Assembly: GCA_030698645.1 (NCBI GenBank)
Contig: JAUYMV010000610.1
Span: forward strand, 1 to 6,103
Reading direction: 5' to 3'
Origin: Mesorhizobium sp.
GTDB taxonomy: Bacteria > Pseudomonadota > Alphaproteobacteria > Rhizobiales > Rhizobiaceae
DNA length: 6,103 nt
This document shows positions 1 through 5,080 of this stretch, piece by piece. Below the pieces are notes generated by a model that was not told the DNA's origin, made no database searches, and was given only the letters and a program-made list of their open reading frames with translations. A program made the position numbers and the translations under genes. Each line of letters opens with the position of its first letter. The first letter of the stretch is position 1.

Positions 1-1050
1 CTGGCGACCGACCTCAAGGACCTCGAGAAGCGTCTCGGCGACATCATCGTCGCCTATCGCCGCGACAAGAGCCCGGTCTATGCGCGCGACCTGAAGGCCG
101 ACGGCGCGATGACCGTGCTGCTCAAGGATGCGATGCAGCCGAACCTGGTGCAGACGCTGGAGAACAACCCGGCCTTCGTGCATGGCGGCCCGTTCGCCAA
201 CATCGCGCATGGCTGCAACTCGGTGGTGGCGACGACGACGGCGCTGAAGCTCGCCGACTATGTCGTGACCGAGGCCGGCTTCGGCGCGGATCTGGGCGCC
301 GAGAAATTCTTCGACATCAAGTGCCGCAAGGCGGGGCTGAAGCCGGCCGCGGCCGTCATCGTCGCGACCGTGCGCGCCATGAAAATGAATGGCGGCGTCA
401 AGAAGGACGATCTCGGCCAGGAGAACGTCGAGGCGGTCAAGAAGGGCTGCGCCAATCTCGGCCGCCACATCGAGAACGTGAAGCAGTTCGGCGTGCCGGT
501 GGTGGTCGCCATGAACCATTTCACCACCGACACCGACGCCGAAATCCAGGCGATGAAGGACTATGTCGCGGCGCAGGGGTCGGAGGCGATCCTGTGCAAG
601 CACTGGGCGCTCGGCTCCGCCGGCATCGAGGAACTCGCCAACAAGGTGGTGCAGATCGCCGAGAGCGGCGCCTCGCAGTTCTCGCCGCTCTATCCCGACG
701 AGATGAAGCTGTTCGACAAGATCGACACGATCGTCAAGCGCATCTATCGCGGCTCGGAAGCGATCGCCGACAAGAGCGTGCGCGACCAGCTGAAGGCCTG
801 GGAGGACGCCGGCTACGGGCACCTGCCGGTGTGCATGGCGAAGACGCAGTATTCGTTCTCGACCGACCCGAACCTGCGCGGCGCGCCGACCGGCCATACC
901 GTGCCGATCCGCGAAGTGCGGCTGTCGGCGGGCGCGGGCTTCGTGGTGGTGATCTGCGGCGAGGTGATGACCATGCCCGGCCTGCCGCGCACGCCGTCGT
1001 CGGAGAAGATCTTCCTCAACGAGATGGGCCAGATCGAGGGGCTGTTCTAG
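1..1050 (+). CDS. fhs: Formate-tetrahydrofolate ligase, C-terminal part (5' truncated by window edge)
   Basis: The enzyme makes 10-formyltetrahydrofolate from formate, THF and ATP in the cytosol, feeding one-carbon metabolism (purines, formyl-Met, C1 assimilation). The frame is open from base 1 to the TAG at 1048-1050, giving 349 codons; the family is usually about 555-560 residues, so roughly the first 200, including the ATP-binding P-loop, lie outside the window. Family landmarks are the [11 protein letters not shown] block at 181-213, [13 protein letters not shown] near 271-309, the family signature [12 protein letters not shown] at 361-396, and the C-terminal P-G-L-P-R-T-P block near 976-999. 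The ATG at 109 is internal and is not the start: homology continues upstream of it in the same frame. The last seven codons (Q-I-E-G-L-F-stop) recur in altered form after the next gene. No frameshift is seen. Identification is very secure. Confidence 0.97.
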   Translation: MATDLKDLEKRLGDIIVAYRRDKSPVYARDLKADGAMTVLLKDAMQPNLVQTLENNPAFVHGGPFANIAHGCNSVVATTTALKLADYVVTEAGFGADLGAEKFFDIKCRKAGLKPAAAVIVATVRAMKMNGGVKKDDLGQENVEAVKKGCANLGRHIENVKQFGVPVVVAMNHFTTDTDAEIQAMKDYVAAQGSEAILCKHWALGSAGIEELANKVVQIAESGASQFSPLYPDEMKLFDKIDTIVKRIYRGSEAIADKSVRDQLKAWEDAGYGHLPVCMAKTQYSFSTDPNLRGAPTGHTVPIREVRLSAGAGFVVVICGEVMTMPGLPRTPSSEKIFLNEMGQIEGLF

Positions 1051-1051
1051 G
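1030..1051 (+). repeat. Direct repeat copy 1: 3' end of fhs
   Basis: These 22 bases cover the last six sense codons' worth of fhs plus its TAG stop and one further G. They match 2469-2490 at 19 of 22 positions, with no gap and an offset of 1439 bp. The three differences (1034 T/C, 1040 or 1041 G/A, 1046 T/C) are all transitions. Similarity stops sharply after the shared CTAGG on the right and fades on the left in a G-rich run. It resembles a left attachment or target-duplication end, but no recombinase is present between the copies. Confidence 0.5.
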
Positions 1052-1072
1052 CCTCGCCTGGCCGGGCGCGCC

Positions 1073-1098
1073 GCGATCGCCGCAGCAGCGGTGATCGC
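1073..1098 (+). terminator. Putative fhs transcription terminator hairpin
   Basis: The arms 1073-1083 (GCGATCGCCGC) and 1088-1098 (GCGGTGATCGC) pair over 11 bp with a single G-U wobble at 1079/1092 and a four-base AGCA loop. The hairpin starts 23 nt after the fhs stop. No U-run follows, as is common for high-GC alphaproteobacteria, so this could also be a 3'-end stabilising structure. The pairing is seen directly; the terminator role is inferred from position. Confidence 0.5.
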
Positions 1099-1110
1099 TC
1101 CGTGGCGCAT

Positions 1111-1125
1111 CTGGCCTAGGGCCAG
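1111..1125. repeat. Short perfect inverted repeat downstream of fhs
   Basis: CTGGCC (1111-1116), TAG loop (1117-1119) and GGCCAG (1120-1125) form a perfect 6-bp stem. It lies between the larger hairpin at 1073-1098 and the diguanylate cyclase gene. It may be a second part of the fhs 3' structure; there is no T-run. Its function is unknown. Confidence 0.3.
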
Positions 1126-1197
1126 GCTGGTGCAGCCCCAGCGCGGGTGAAACTCTGAGCTATTCGGTTTACGATTGCTTATTGCGGCACGGGTACG

Positions 1198-2457
1198 GTG
1201 CGTGATCGCCTCCCTGTTTGCTGCGAGAGAGATTTGATCACGACAACCGACAGCAAGGACGCCGAACTCAAACTGGCGCTCATCGACCAAGCTCTCGACA
1301 AGAAGGGCATCTTGCTGCGGTTCCCAGGACCGCTGGAAGCACAGTGCGAAGAGGAAACCGGATCGGCGCGCGTGCGCATGTCACAGCGCAACAAGATCAT
1401 AGCGACGCTCCTGATGTGTTCGCTCATCGTGCTCGACTATTTCTGCGTGCCGGACGTCTTGTGGCTGGCATTTGTGCTGCGGTTCGGCCTGATTACAGGC
1501 GTTGTCGCGCTTGCCTACTGGATAGACTCCCGCGATCCGCCCCTATGGGTGCGGGAATCCCTGACAGTTGTCATCGCAGTGACGATGTCCTTGGCCGTGC
1601 TGATCATCGTCGCGGCCAGCAACGATCCGCTGCGTGAGAATTACCATCTCGGAATCCTGTTTCTGATGATGATCGCGGTCGTTGCGGTGCGTCCGCGCTT
1701 TCCTTATGCGGTCGTCACAGCGATTGCCCTCGTGGCGCTGGAGGGGCTGACGGCGTGGAGCGTCGATACGATGCCGATCGAATCCAAGTTCGCGTCGGTT
1801 TTTCTGCCCATTGTTTTTGCCGGGTTTGCCCTGCCCGCGGTACACAACCTGGAAATGCTCGAACGGCAAAACTGGCTGCGTTCGGTGCGCGACCGGCTGC
1901 GCGCGTCACTGTTCGAGGAGTTGTCCATTATCGACCCAATGACCGGGCTCGGCAATCGCAGGGCAATGCTGCAATGGGTGGAACGGACGATGAAGAGGGG
2001 CCAGACCGACCTCGTCTCCATCGTGATGGCGGATATCGACCACTTCAAGTCCTACAACGATACTTTCGGGCACCTGGCGGGAGATGATTGCATCCGCCGG
2101 GTTGCCGGCGTGCTCGTCTCGGAAGCGCGCGGCGCCGAGGATCGGGTTTTCCGGTTCGGCGGCGAAGAGTTCGTCACCGTGCTGCCCGGTATCGGGATGT
2201 CCGAAGCAATTGCCGTGGCCGAGCGCACACGGCGCGCAATCGCCGCCAAGGGCATTCCGCACCGGCCTCCCGGCGGTCTCAGACATGTGACGGTTAGCTT
2301 TGGTGTTGCGTCCGGTGAGCTTGGACCGGCGGTGGACCTCAACACGTTGATTGCCGATGCGGACCGGTCGCTATATGTGGCGAAGCAGAGTGGTCGAAAC
2401 CGCGTGATACCGCCATTGGTTGCGCTTGCCGAACCGGGTTTGCGCGACGCCGTATGA
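1198..2457 (+). CDS. Membrane-bound diguanylate cyclase (GGDEF domain, six predicted TM helices)
   Basis: Predicted to make the second messenger c-di-GMP from two GTP at the inner membrane. The 419-residue product has a soluble N-terminus (1-65), about six hydrophobic helices (roughly 66-82, 86-108, 120-140, 148-165, 168-187, 197-215), a helical linker (219-243) and a GGDEF domain (about 240-405). Catalytic features are intact: D-P-M-T-G-L-G-N-R-R at 246-255, metal Asp279 in D-I-D-H-F-K, Asn287 and Asp296 for GTP, and G-G-E-E-F at 321-325. The inhibitory I-site is altered: R-G-A-E-D at 311-315 has one residue too many for the canonical RxxD placed five residues before GGEEF. There is no EAL domain, so it is a synthase only. 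The GTG at 1198 has no clear ribosome site; TTG at 1234 or ATG at 1378 are alternatives, the latter losing the N-terminal segment. GC is lower than in neighbours (33/60 at 1801-1860 against 43/60 at 241-300), suggesting acquisition. The membrane sensor's ligand is unknown. Confidence 0.93.
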   Translation: MRDRLPVCCERDLITTTDSKDAELKLALIDQALDKKGILLRFPGPLEAQCEEETGSARVRMSQRNKIIATLLMCSLIVLDYFCVPDVLWLAFVLRFGLITGVVALAYWIDSRDPPLWVRESLTVVIAVTMSLAVLIIVAASNDPLRENYHLGILFLMMIAVVAVRPRFPYAVVTAIALVALEGLTAWSVDTMPIESKFASVFLPIVFAGFALPAVHNLEMLERQNWLRSVRDRLRASLFEELSIIDPMTGLGNRRAMLQWVERTMKRGQTDLVSIVMADIDHFKSYNDTFGHLAGDDCIRRVAGVLVSEARGAEDRVFRFGGEEFVTVLPGIGMSEAIAVAERTRRAIAAKGIPHRPPGGLRHVTVSFGVASGELGPAVDLNTLIADADRSLYVAKQSGRNRVIPPLVALAEPGLRDAV

Positions 2458-2468
2458 TCGGGCCGGGG

Positions 2469-2490
2469 CAGACCGAGGGACTGTCCTAGG
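2469..2490 (+). repeat. Direct repeat copy 2: relic of the fhs 3' end
   Basis: This copy lies 12 nt past the diguanylate cyclase stop and matches the end of fhs (1030-1051) at 19 of 22 positions. Read in the corresponding frame it gives Q-T-E-G-L-S-stop, against Q-I-E-G-L-F-stop in fhs. The stop codon of the opposing marR gene (CTA at 2486-2488 on the + strand) falls inside this repeat, at the palindromic CTAG. The match is directly visible; that it is a decayed target-site duplicate is an inference. Confidence 0.5.
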
Positions 2491-2944
2491 TGCTGCCCGA
2501 CCTCGTCTCCTCGAGATAGGTCTCGAGATTGGCGACCACCTTTGCGAGCGCGGCGAGGAATGCGTCGCGCTCGTCCTGCGAGAGGCCGCTCAGGGCCGCC
2601 TCGTTGATCGCCTGCCCCGCCTCGCGCACCTTCACGCTCTTCGCCTTTCCGTCGTCACTCAGCGTGTAGAGCCAGGCGCGCCGGTCGTTCGGGTCGGGAC
2701 GGCGGACGACCAGTCCGTCGCGCTCCATGCGGGCAAGGGTCGCCGCCATGGTCGGCTGCTCGATCGCCGCGAATTCGGTCAGGGCGCGCTGCGACAGCGC
2801 GTCGCCATGCGCGAGCGCGAACATCACCGGCATGTAGCCGGACGACATGCCGATCGGTTTCAGCCGATGGTCGATCGCGCGCGCAAGAAGCCTGGCCGCC
2901 CAGTTGCTCATATAGCCGGTGGAGCGGAATCGGTCGTAAAACAT
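2486..2944 (-). CDS. MarR-family transcriptional regulator
   Basis: A dimeric winged-helix DNA-binding protein, 152 residues, a typical MarR length. Helices for dimerisation lie at about 1-40 and 120-146. The winged helix spans about 45-100: A-L-S-Q-R-A-L-T-E-F then a recognition helix near 63-76 (Q-P-T-M-A-A-T-L-A-R-M-E-R-D), and the wing with the family's D-x-R-R motif at N-D-R-R-A 86-90. There is no cysteine in the protein, so thiol oxidation of the OhrR type cannot be the switch; a small-molecule ligand is more likely. The ATG at 2942-2944 is preceded on its strand by a weak GGA about 8 nt upstream; a second ATG 11 codons in would trim the N-terminus. It is divergent from the cytochrome b561 gene with a 67-bp shared gap rich in symmetry, so it probably represses both itself and that gene. 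Its stop is 28 nt from the convergent cyclase stop. The family call is secure; its target and ligand are inferred or unknown. Confidence 0.94.
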   Translation of the reverse strand: MFYDRFRSTGYMSNWAARLLARAIDHRLKPIGMSSGYMPVMFALAHGDALSQRALTEFAAIEQPTMAATLARMERDGLVVRRPDPNDRRAWLYTLSDDGKAKSVKVREAGQAINEAALSGLSQDERDAFLAALAKVVANLETYLEETRSGST

Positions 2945-3000
2945 AGCTTGCTATCCAAATGCATCGTATGCTATGTAACTGCAATCGACACTGCGATGCA
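2941..3000. promoter_or_regulatory. Probable MarR operator region between divergent marR and cytochrome b561 genes
   Basis: The gap carries several overlapping symmetries. ATAGC-TT-GCTAT lies at 2943-2954, overlapping the marR start codon. GCAT-CGT-ATGC lies at 2961-2971. The arms ACATAGC (2941-2947) and GCTATGT (2970-2976) are a perfect 7-bp inverted pair. TGCATCG (2960-2966) pairs with CGATGCA (2994-3000). TGCTAT also occurs as a direct repeat at 2949-2954 and 2969-2974, exactly 20 bp apart, about two helical turns. MarR proteins bind such palindromes in divergent promoters; binding here is inferred. Confidence 0.6.
2948..2977 (+). promoter_or_regulatory. Candidate promoter for the cytochrome b561 gene
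   Basis: A -35-like TTGCTA (2948-2953) and a -10-like TATGTA (2972-2977) are separated by 18 bp. This puts transcription start near 2984 and leaves room for the strong AAGGAG ribosome site at 3000-3005. Both boxes coincide with the TGCTAT repeats of the probable operator, so a bound repressor would block them. The boxes match the sigma-70 consensus only partly. Confidence 0.4.
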
Positions 3001-3011
3001 AGGAGCAAGTC

Positions 3012-3551
3012 ATGGCCTGGAAGAGCGACAAGACCCGTTACGGCGCGGTGGCCCGCGCGATGCACTGGATTACCGCATTCGCGCTCGTCGCGATGATCGG
3101 CTCCGGCCTCGCCGCCGAAGCCGCATCCGGCGAGGCGGCGGCCGTGAACATCCTGCGCTTCCACGCGGTGACCGGCGTCGCCGTGCTCGCCCTGACCGTG
3201 CTGCGCATCCTCTGGTGGGTCTTGGCCGACCGGCGTCCCGCCGATACGGCGCAAACGCCGCGCTGGCAGTCGCTCGCCGCGCACGGCGTGCACTACGCCT
3301 TCTACCTCGTCATCATCCTGCTCGCCGGCAGCGGGATCGCGACGATCGCACTGTCCGGCGCCGGCGACATCCTGTTCGGGTCGGAGACGGGCGCGCTGCC
3401 GCGGTTCGAGGATTTCCAGCCGCGCGGTCCGCACGGGTTTTTCGCCTGGGCGACGGTCGGGCTGGTGGCGCTGCACATCGCGGCCGCGCTCTACCATCAG
3501 TTCGTGATCAAGGACCGCCTGCTTGAGCGCATGGGTCTCGGCCGCGCCTGA
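3012..3551 (+). CDS. Cytochrome b561 family membrane protein
   Basis: A 179-residue, four-helix inner-membrane dihaem b protein of the bacterial cytochrome b561 (CybB-like) family, which passes electrons between quinone pool and a small partner; E. coli CybB is a superoxide:ubiquinone oxidoreductase. Helices are at about 15-33, 49-71, 92-113 and 143-164. Probable haem ligands are His18 (in R-A-M-H-W), His51 (R-F-H-A-V-T-G), His141 (G-P-H-G-F-F) and His155 (L-H-I-A-A-A-L-Y-H). The ending Y-H-Q-F-V-I-K-D-R-L-L-E-R-M is typical of the family. The start is firm: AAGGAG at 3000-3005 lies 6 nt before the ATG. It is divergent from marR and likely under its control. It is followed by GC-rich hairpins at 3552-3588. 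No periplasmic YceI-like partner gene is adjacent. Family assignment is secure; the physiological donor and acceptor are not known from the sequence. Confidence 0.94.
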   Translation: MAWKSDKTRYGAVARAMHWITAFALVAMIGSGLAAEAASGEAAAVNILRFHAVTGVAVLALTVLRILWWVLADRRPADTAQTPRWQSLAAHGVHYAFYLVIILLAGSGIATIALSGAGDILFGSETGALPRFEDFQPRGPHGFFAWATVGLVALHIAAALYHQFVIKDRLLERMGLGRA

Positions 3552-3588
3552 GCCGGGCCCGCGGCAGGCCCGGCGGCGCTTGCCGGGC
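3552..3588 (+). terminator. Overlapping alternative hairpins after cytochrome b561, putative terminator
   Basis: GCCGGGCC (3552-3559) pairs perfectly with GGCCCGGC (3567-3574) across a 7-nt loop, beginning right at the gene's stop. The same right arm can instead pair downstream: GCCCGGC (3568-3574) with GCCGGGC (3582-3588), again with a 7-nt loop. The two stems exclude each other. No U-run follows. A terminator or 3'-stabilising role fits the position; a switch role is only a possibility. Confidence 0.45.
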
Positions 3589-3608
3589 GCATCGATGGCG
3601 TCTACCGA

Positions 3609-3815
3609 ATGGGGATGGAAGATCCCCGCGACGCGGACGATGTGGACGGCGTTGACGCGAAGGCGGCGGAGCGGGCGGGTCCGACCGTCGCCTCCGTCCC
3701 GTTCATGATCACGCGCGCCCAGCGCGCCGCGCTGCGCCAGGCGGGGGCTAGCGACGACGACATCAGGAGCATGAAGCCGGACGAGGTGGAGAGATTCCTC
3801 GACCGGCACCGCTGA
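3609..3815 (+). CDS. Small conserved-looking hypothetical protein (68 aa)
   Basis: Function not recognised. The first 30 residues are acidic and look disordered (D/E-rich, no hydrophobic run). Residues 32-67 form a compact helical module: F-M-I-T-R-A-Q-R-A-A-L-R-Q-A-G, then A-S-D-D-D-I-R-S-M-K-P-D-E-V-E-R-F-L. This pattern, I-T-x-A-Q-R/K-x-x-L-R followed by G-x-[ST]-D-x-x-I-x-x-M-x-P-x-E, resembles a short module I recall in small rhizobial proteins and at C-termini of larger ones; this is from memory and unchecked. There is no signal peptide or TM helix. No ribosome site precedes ATG 3609, and ATG 3615 is an equal alternative. It lies 57 nt after cytochrome b561, beyond the hairpins, and is convergent with the lyase gene. 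The patterned C-terminal half is the main reason to believe it is real. Confidence 0.6.
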   Translation: MGMEDPRDADDVDGVDAKAAERAGPTVASVPFMITRAQRAALRQAGASDDDIRSMKPDEVERFLDRHR

Positions 3816-3828
3816 GGCATGCCAGCGG
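3809..3828. terminator. Possible shared terminator between convergent genes
   Basis: CCGCTG (3809-3814) pairs with CAGCGG (3823-3828) over 6 bp with an 8-nt loop containing the palindrome GCATGC. It straddles the stop codon of the 68-aa gene, in the 22-bp gap before the stop of the opposing lyase gene. A hairpin works for both strands, but the stem is short and no T-run is present. Confidence 0.3.
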
Positions 3829-3837
3829 CGAACCGGG

Positions 3838-4608
3838 CTACCCCGCGATCGCCGCGCGCGCCTCGGCCTCCAGCCATGCGGCCATCCGACGCCACGGAAC
3901 CGGGCCGTAGGAAATCCGCGCGACGCCCGCCGCGGCGAGCGTCGCCTTGGGCGGCACGCCGGGCAGGGCGATGATGTTGAACGGCAGCGCGACGGCCTCG
4001 ACCAGCCGGCCGATCAGGCGTTCGTCGGCGAGGCCGGGCGCGAAGAAGCCGTCGGCGCCGGCATCTGCATAGGCCTTCGCGCGCGCCACCGCCTGATCGA
4101 CCAGCGCGTCGTCGTGCCGGTCCCGCGCGGCCTTGAGGAAGAGGTCGGTGCGGGCGTTGACGAAGGCGGGGATGCCGGAGGCTTTGACGGCGGCGACGGC
4201 GGCCGCGACACGTCTTGCCTGCACGGCGGTGTCGTGCAGGTTGACGGTGCCGACGATCTGGTCCTCGAAGTTGAAGCCGATAGCGCCGGCCGCGAGCGCC
4301 CGCGAGACGGTGTCCGCGACGATCTCGGGCGCTTCGCCATAGCCGCCCTCGAGGTCGACCGACAGCGGCAGGTCGACGCTGGCTGCGATGCGGCTTATGT
4401 TGTCGAGCGCGAGGTCGAGCGGGATCTGTTCGCCATCGGGAAAACCGAACGCGGAGGCGACGGGAGAACTGCCGGTGGCAAGCGCCTTTGCGCCCGCGCC
4501 GGCGACGATATTCGCCGTGCCCGGATCCCAGATGTTGAAGAGTACGACAGGGTCGCCCTTGACGTGAAGGGCGTGGAAGGCGCGGGCCTTGGCGATCTGA
4601 TCGGTCAT
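3838..4608 (-). CDS. Isocitrate lyase/phosphoenolpyruvate mutase family protein
   Basis: A 256-residue cytosolic (beta/alpha)8-barrel enzyme of the ICL/PEP-mutase superfamily, whose members break or rearrange C-C or C-P bonds of 2-oxo or hydroxy acids using Mg2+. Landmarks are L-F-N-I-W-D-P-G (23-30), A-L-A-T-G-S-S (42-48), G-F-P-D-G-E-Q-I-P (55-63), the metal-site segment S-V-D-L-E-G-G-Y-G (83-91), G-F-N-F-E-D (111-116) and N-A-R-T-D (151-155). The K-K-C-G-H catalytic motif of true isocitrate lyase is absent, and the protein is much shorter than that enzyme, so it is not a glyoxylate-cycle AceA. Methylisocitrate lyase, carboxyphosphonoenolpyruvate or phosphonopyruvate activities are possible, but no prp or phn genes lie nearby, so the substrate is unknown. 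The start is well supported by a GGGAGG ribosome site just upstream on the minus strand (about 4616-4622). It appears monocistronic, convergent with the 68-aa gene. Confidence 0.9.
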   Translation of the reverse strand: MTDQIAKARAFHALHVKGDPVVLFNIWDPGTANIVAGAGAKALATGSSPVASAFGFPDGEQIPLDLALDNISRIAASVDLPLSVDLEGGYGEAPEIVADTVSRALAAGAIGFNFEDQIVGTVNLHDTAVQARRVAAAVAAVKASGIPAFVNARTDLFLKAARDRHDDALVDQAVARAKAYADAGADGFFAPGLADERLIGRLVEAVALPFNIIALPGVPPKATLAAAGVARISYGPVPWRRMAAWLEAEARAAIAG

Positions 4609-5080
4609 GACGGTCCTCCCCGGGAAATCCCCGCCAATCTACGATCTCGCGCGCCACCGGCAAAGCCGGCACGCGCCGCCGGCGCTTGTTCCAGCGGCAC
4701 CGGGCAACTGGCCCCGCAGGGTCCGACGCGTTAGACCCGCCCCAAGGCTTTGGACGTTCGCTATCCTAGACCCGGCGGGCACCAAGTTCGTCATTCCGGA
4801 GCCCGAAGGGCATCCGGAATCCACAGCTGTACGAAGCAGGTTGGCCACTGCACCAGGTTTGCGTCCGGCCAACTCTGGATCCCGGATGGCCTTCGGCCTC
4901 CGGGAAGACGGCCGCGAGGGCCCGGCTTCCCTCGCCAATTACGGGAGTCTCCGGATCGACAAGCTCGTAGACCCCCATGGTCCGGCGCGGCCGCCTGCTC
5001 CAACGACGCCGGCCGCGTGGTCGGTTGTCGGCCGGGAGCCGTTCGCGCATAGTCCGCCGATCACAGCGGGACCGCATTCC
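4609..5080. other. 472-bp gene-free region between divergent genes, with repeat element
   Basis: No convincing coding sequence lies here. Frames crossing it read through hairpins and lack family features. The part next to the lyase gene (4609-4790) should hold that gene's promoter, but I cannot place -35/-10 boxes. It contains small GC-rich palindromes, for example CCGGC-AAA-GCCGG near 4657-4669, and a TAGACCCG direct repeat near 4733-4740 and 4767-4774. The middle (4791-4910) holds a paired-hairpin repeat. CGAGGG (4915-4920) pairs with CCCTCG (4929-4934) as a further 6-bp stem. The right part (about 4935-5080) should hold the promoter of the hydrolase gene; no clear boxes are visible. Confidence 0.7.
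4791..4910. repeat. Mirror-image hairpin pair, REP/BIME- or MITE-like intergenic repeat
   Basis: Hairpin A: ATTCCGGAGCCC (4793-4804), loop GAA, then GGGC (4808-4811), a bulged A and TCCGGAAT (4813-4820), a 12-bp stem. Hairpin B: TCCCGGA (4880-4886), a bulged T, GGCC (4888-4891), loop TTC, GGCC (4895-4898) and TCCGGGA (4899-4905), an 11-bp stem. The two are related in inverted orientation: CGTCATTCCGGA at the left edge matches the reverse complement of the right edge at 10 of 12 bases, and the inner flanks (AATCCA / TGGATC) also mirror each other. Between them GTTGGCC (4840-4846) pairs with GGCCAAC (4867-4873). The unit could fold as one long nested hairpin. Similar GTCATTCCGG...GGAATCCA palindromes are, from general knowledge, dispersed in alphaproteobacterial intergenic regions; copy number cannot be judged here. 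Confidence 0.65.

Noticed and set aside
321..1094. Overlapping + strand frame within fhs
   Set aside because: Out-of-frame shadow with extreme Arg/Gly content; fhs motifs are in frame 1.
1157..1197. AT-richer stretch as a promoter for the cyclase
   Set aside because: It probably holds the promoter, but I cannot find a -35/-10 pair with acceptable match and spacing, so no box is claimed.
2466..2498. GGGCAG...CTGCCC inverted pair as a cyclase/marR terminator
   Set aside because: The loop is 21 nt and the stem only 6 bp, with no T-run; it overlaps the direct repeat, which explains the sequence better.
2420..3526. Plus-strand frame of 368 codons starting in the end of the cyclase gene
   Set aside because: It runs antisense to marR and out of frame through b561; no domain features.
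2655..3809. Long minus-strand open frame (384 codons) across marR, the promoter gap, b561 and the small gene
   Set aside because: It crosses four recognised features in another frame and has low-complexity R/G/A/D composition with no domain; a GC-bias artefact.
3602..4672. Second minus-strand frame (356 codons) over the lyase gene
   Set aside because: Arg-rich frame-shifted shadow of the ICL/PEP mutase gene, which alone has the motifs and a good ribosome site.
4750..4767. TTGGAC ... TATCCT as a promoter
   Set aside because: Spacing between the boxes is only about 6 bp, incompatible with a sigma-70 promoter.
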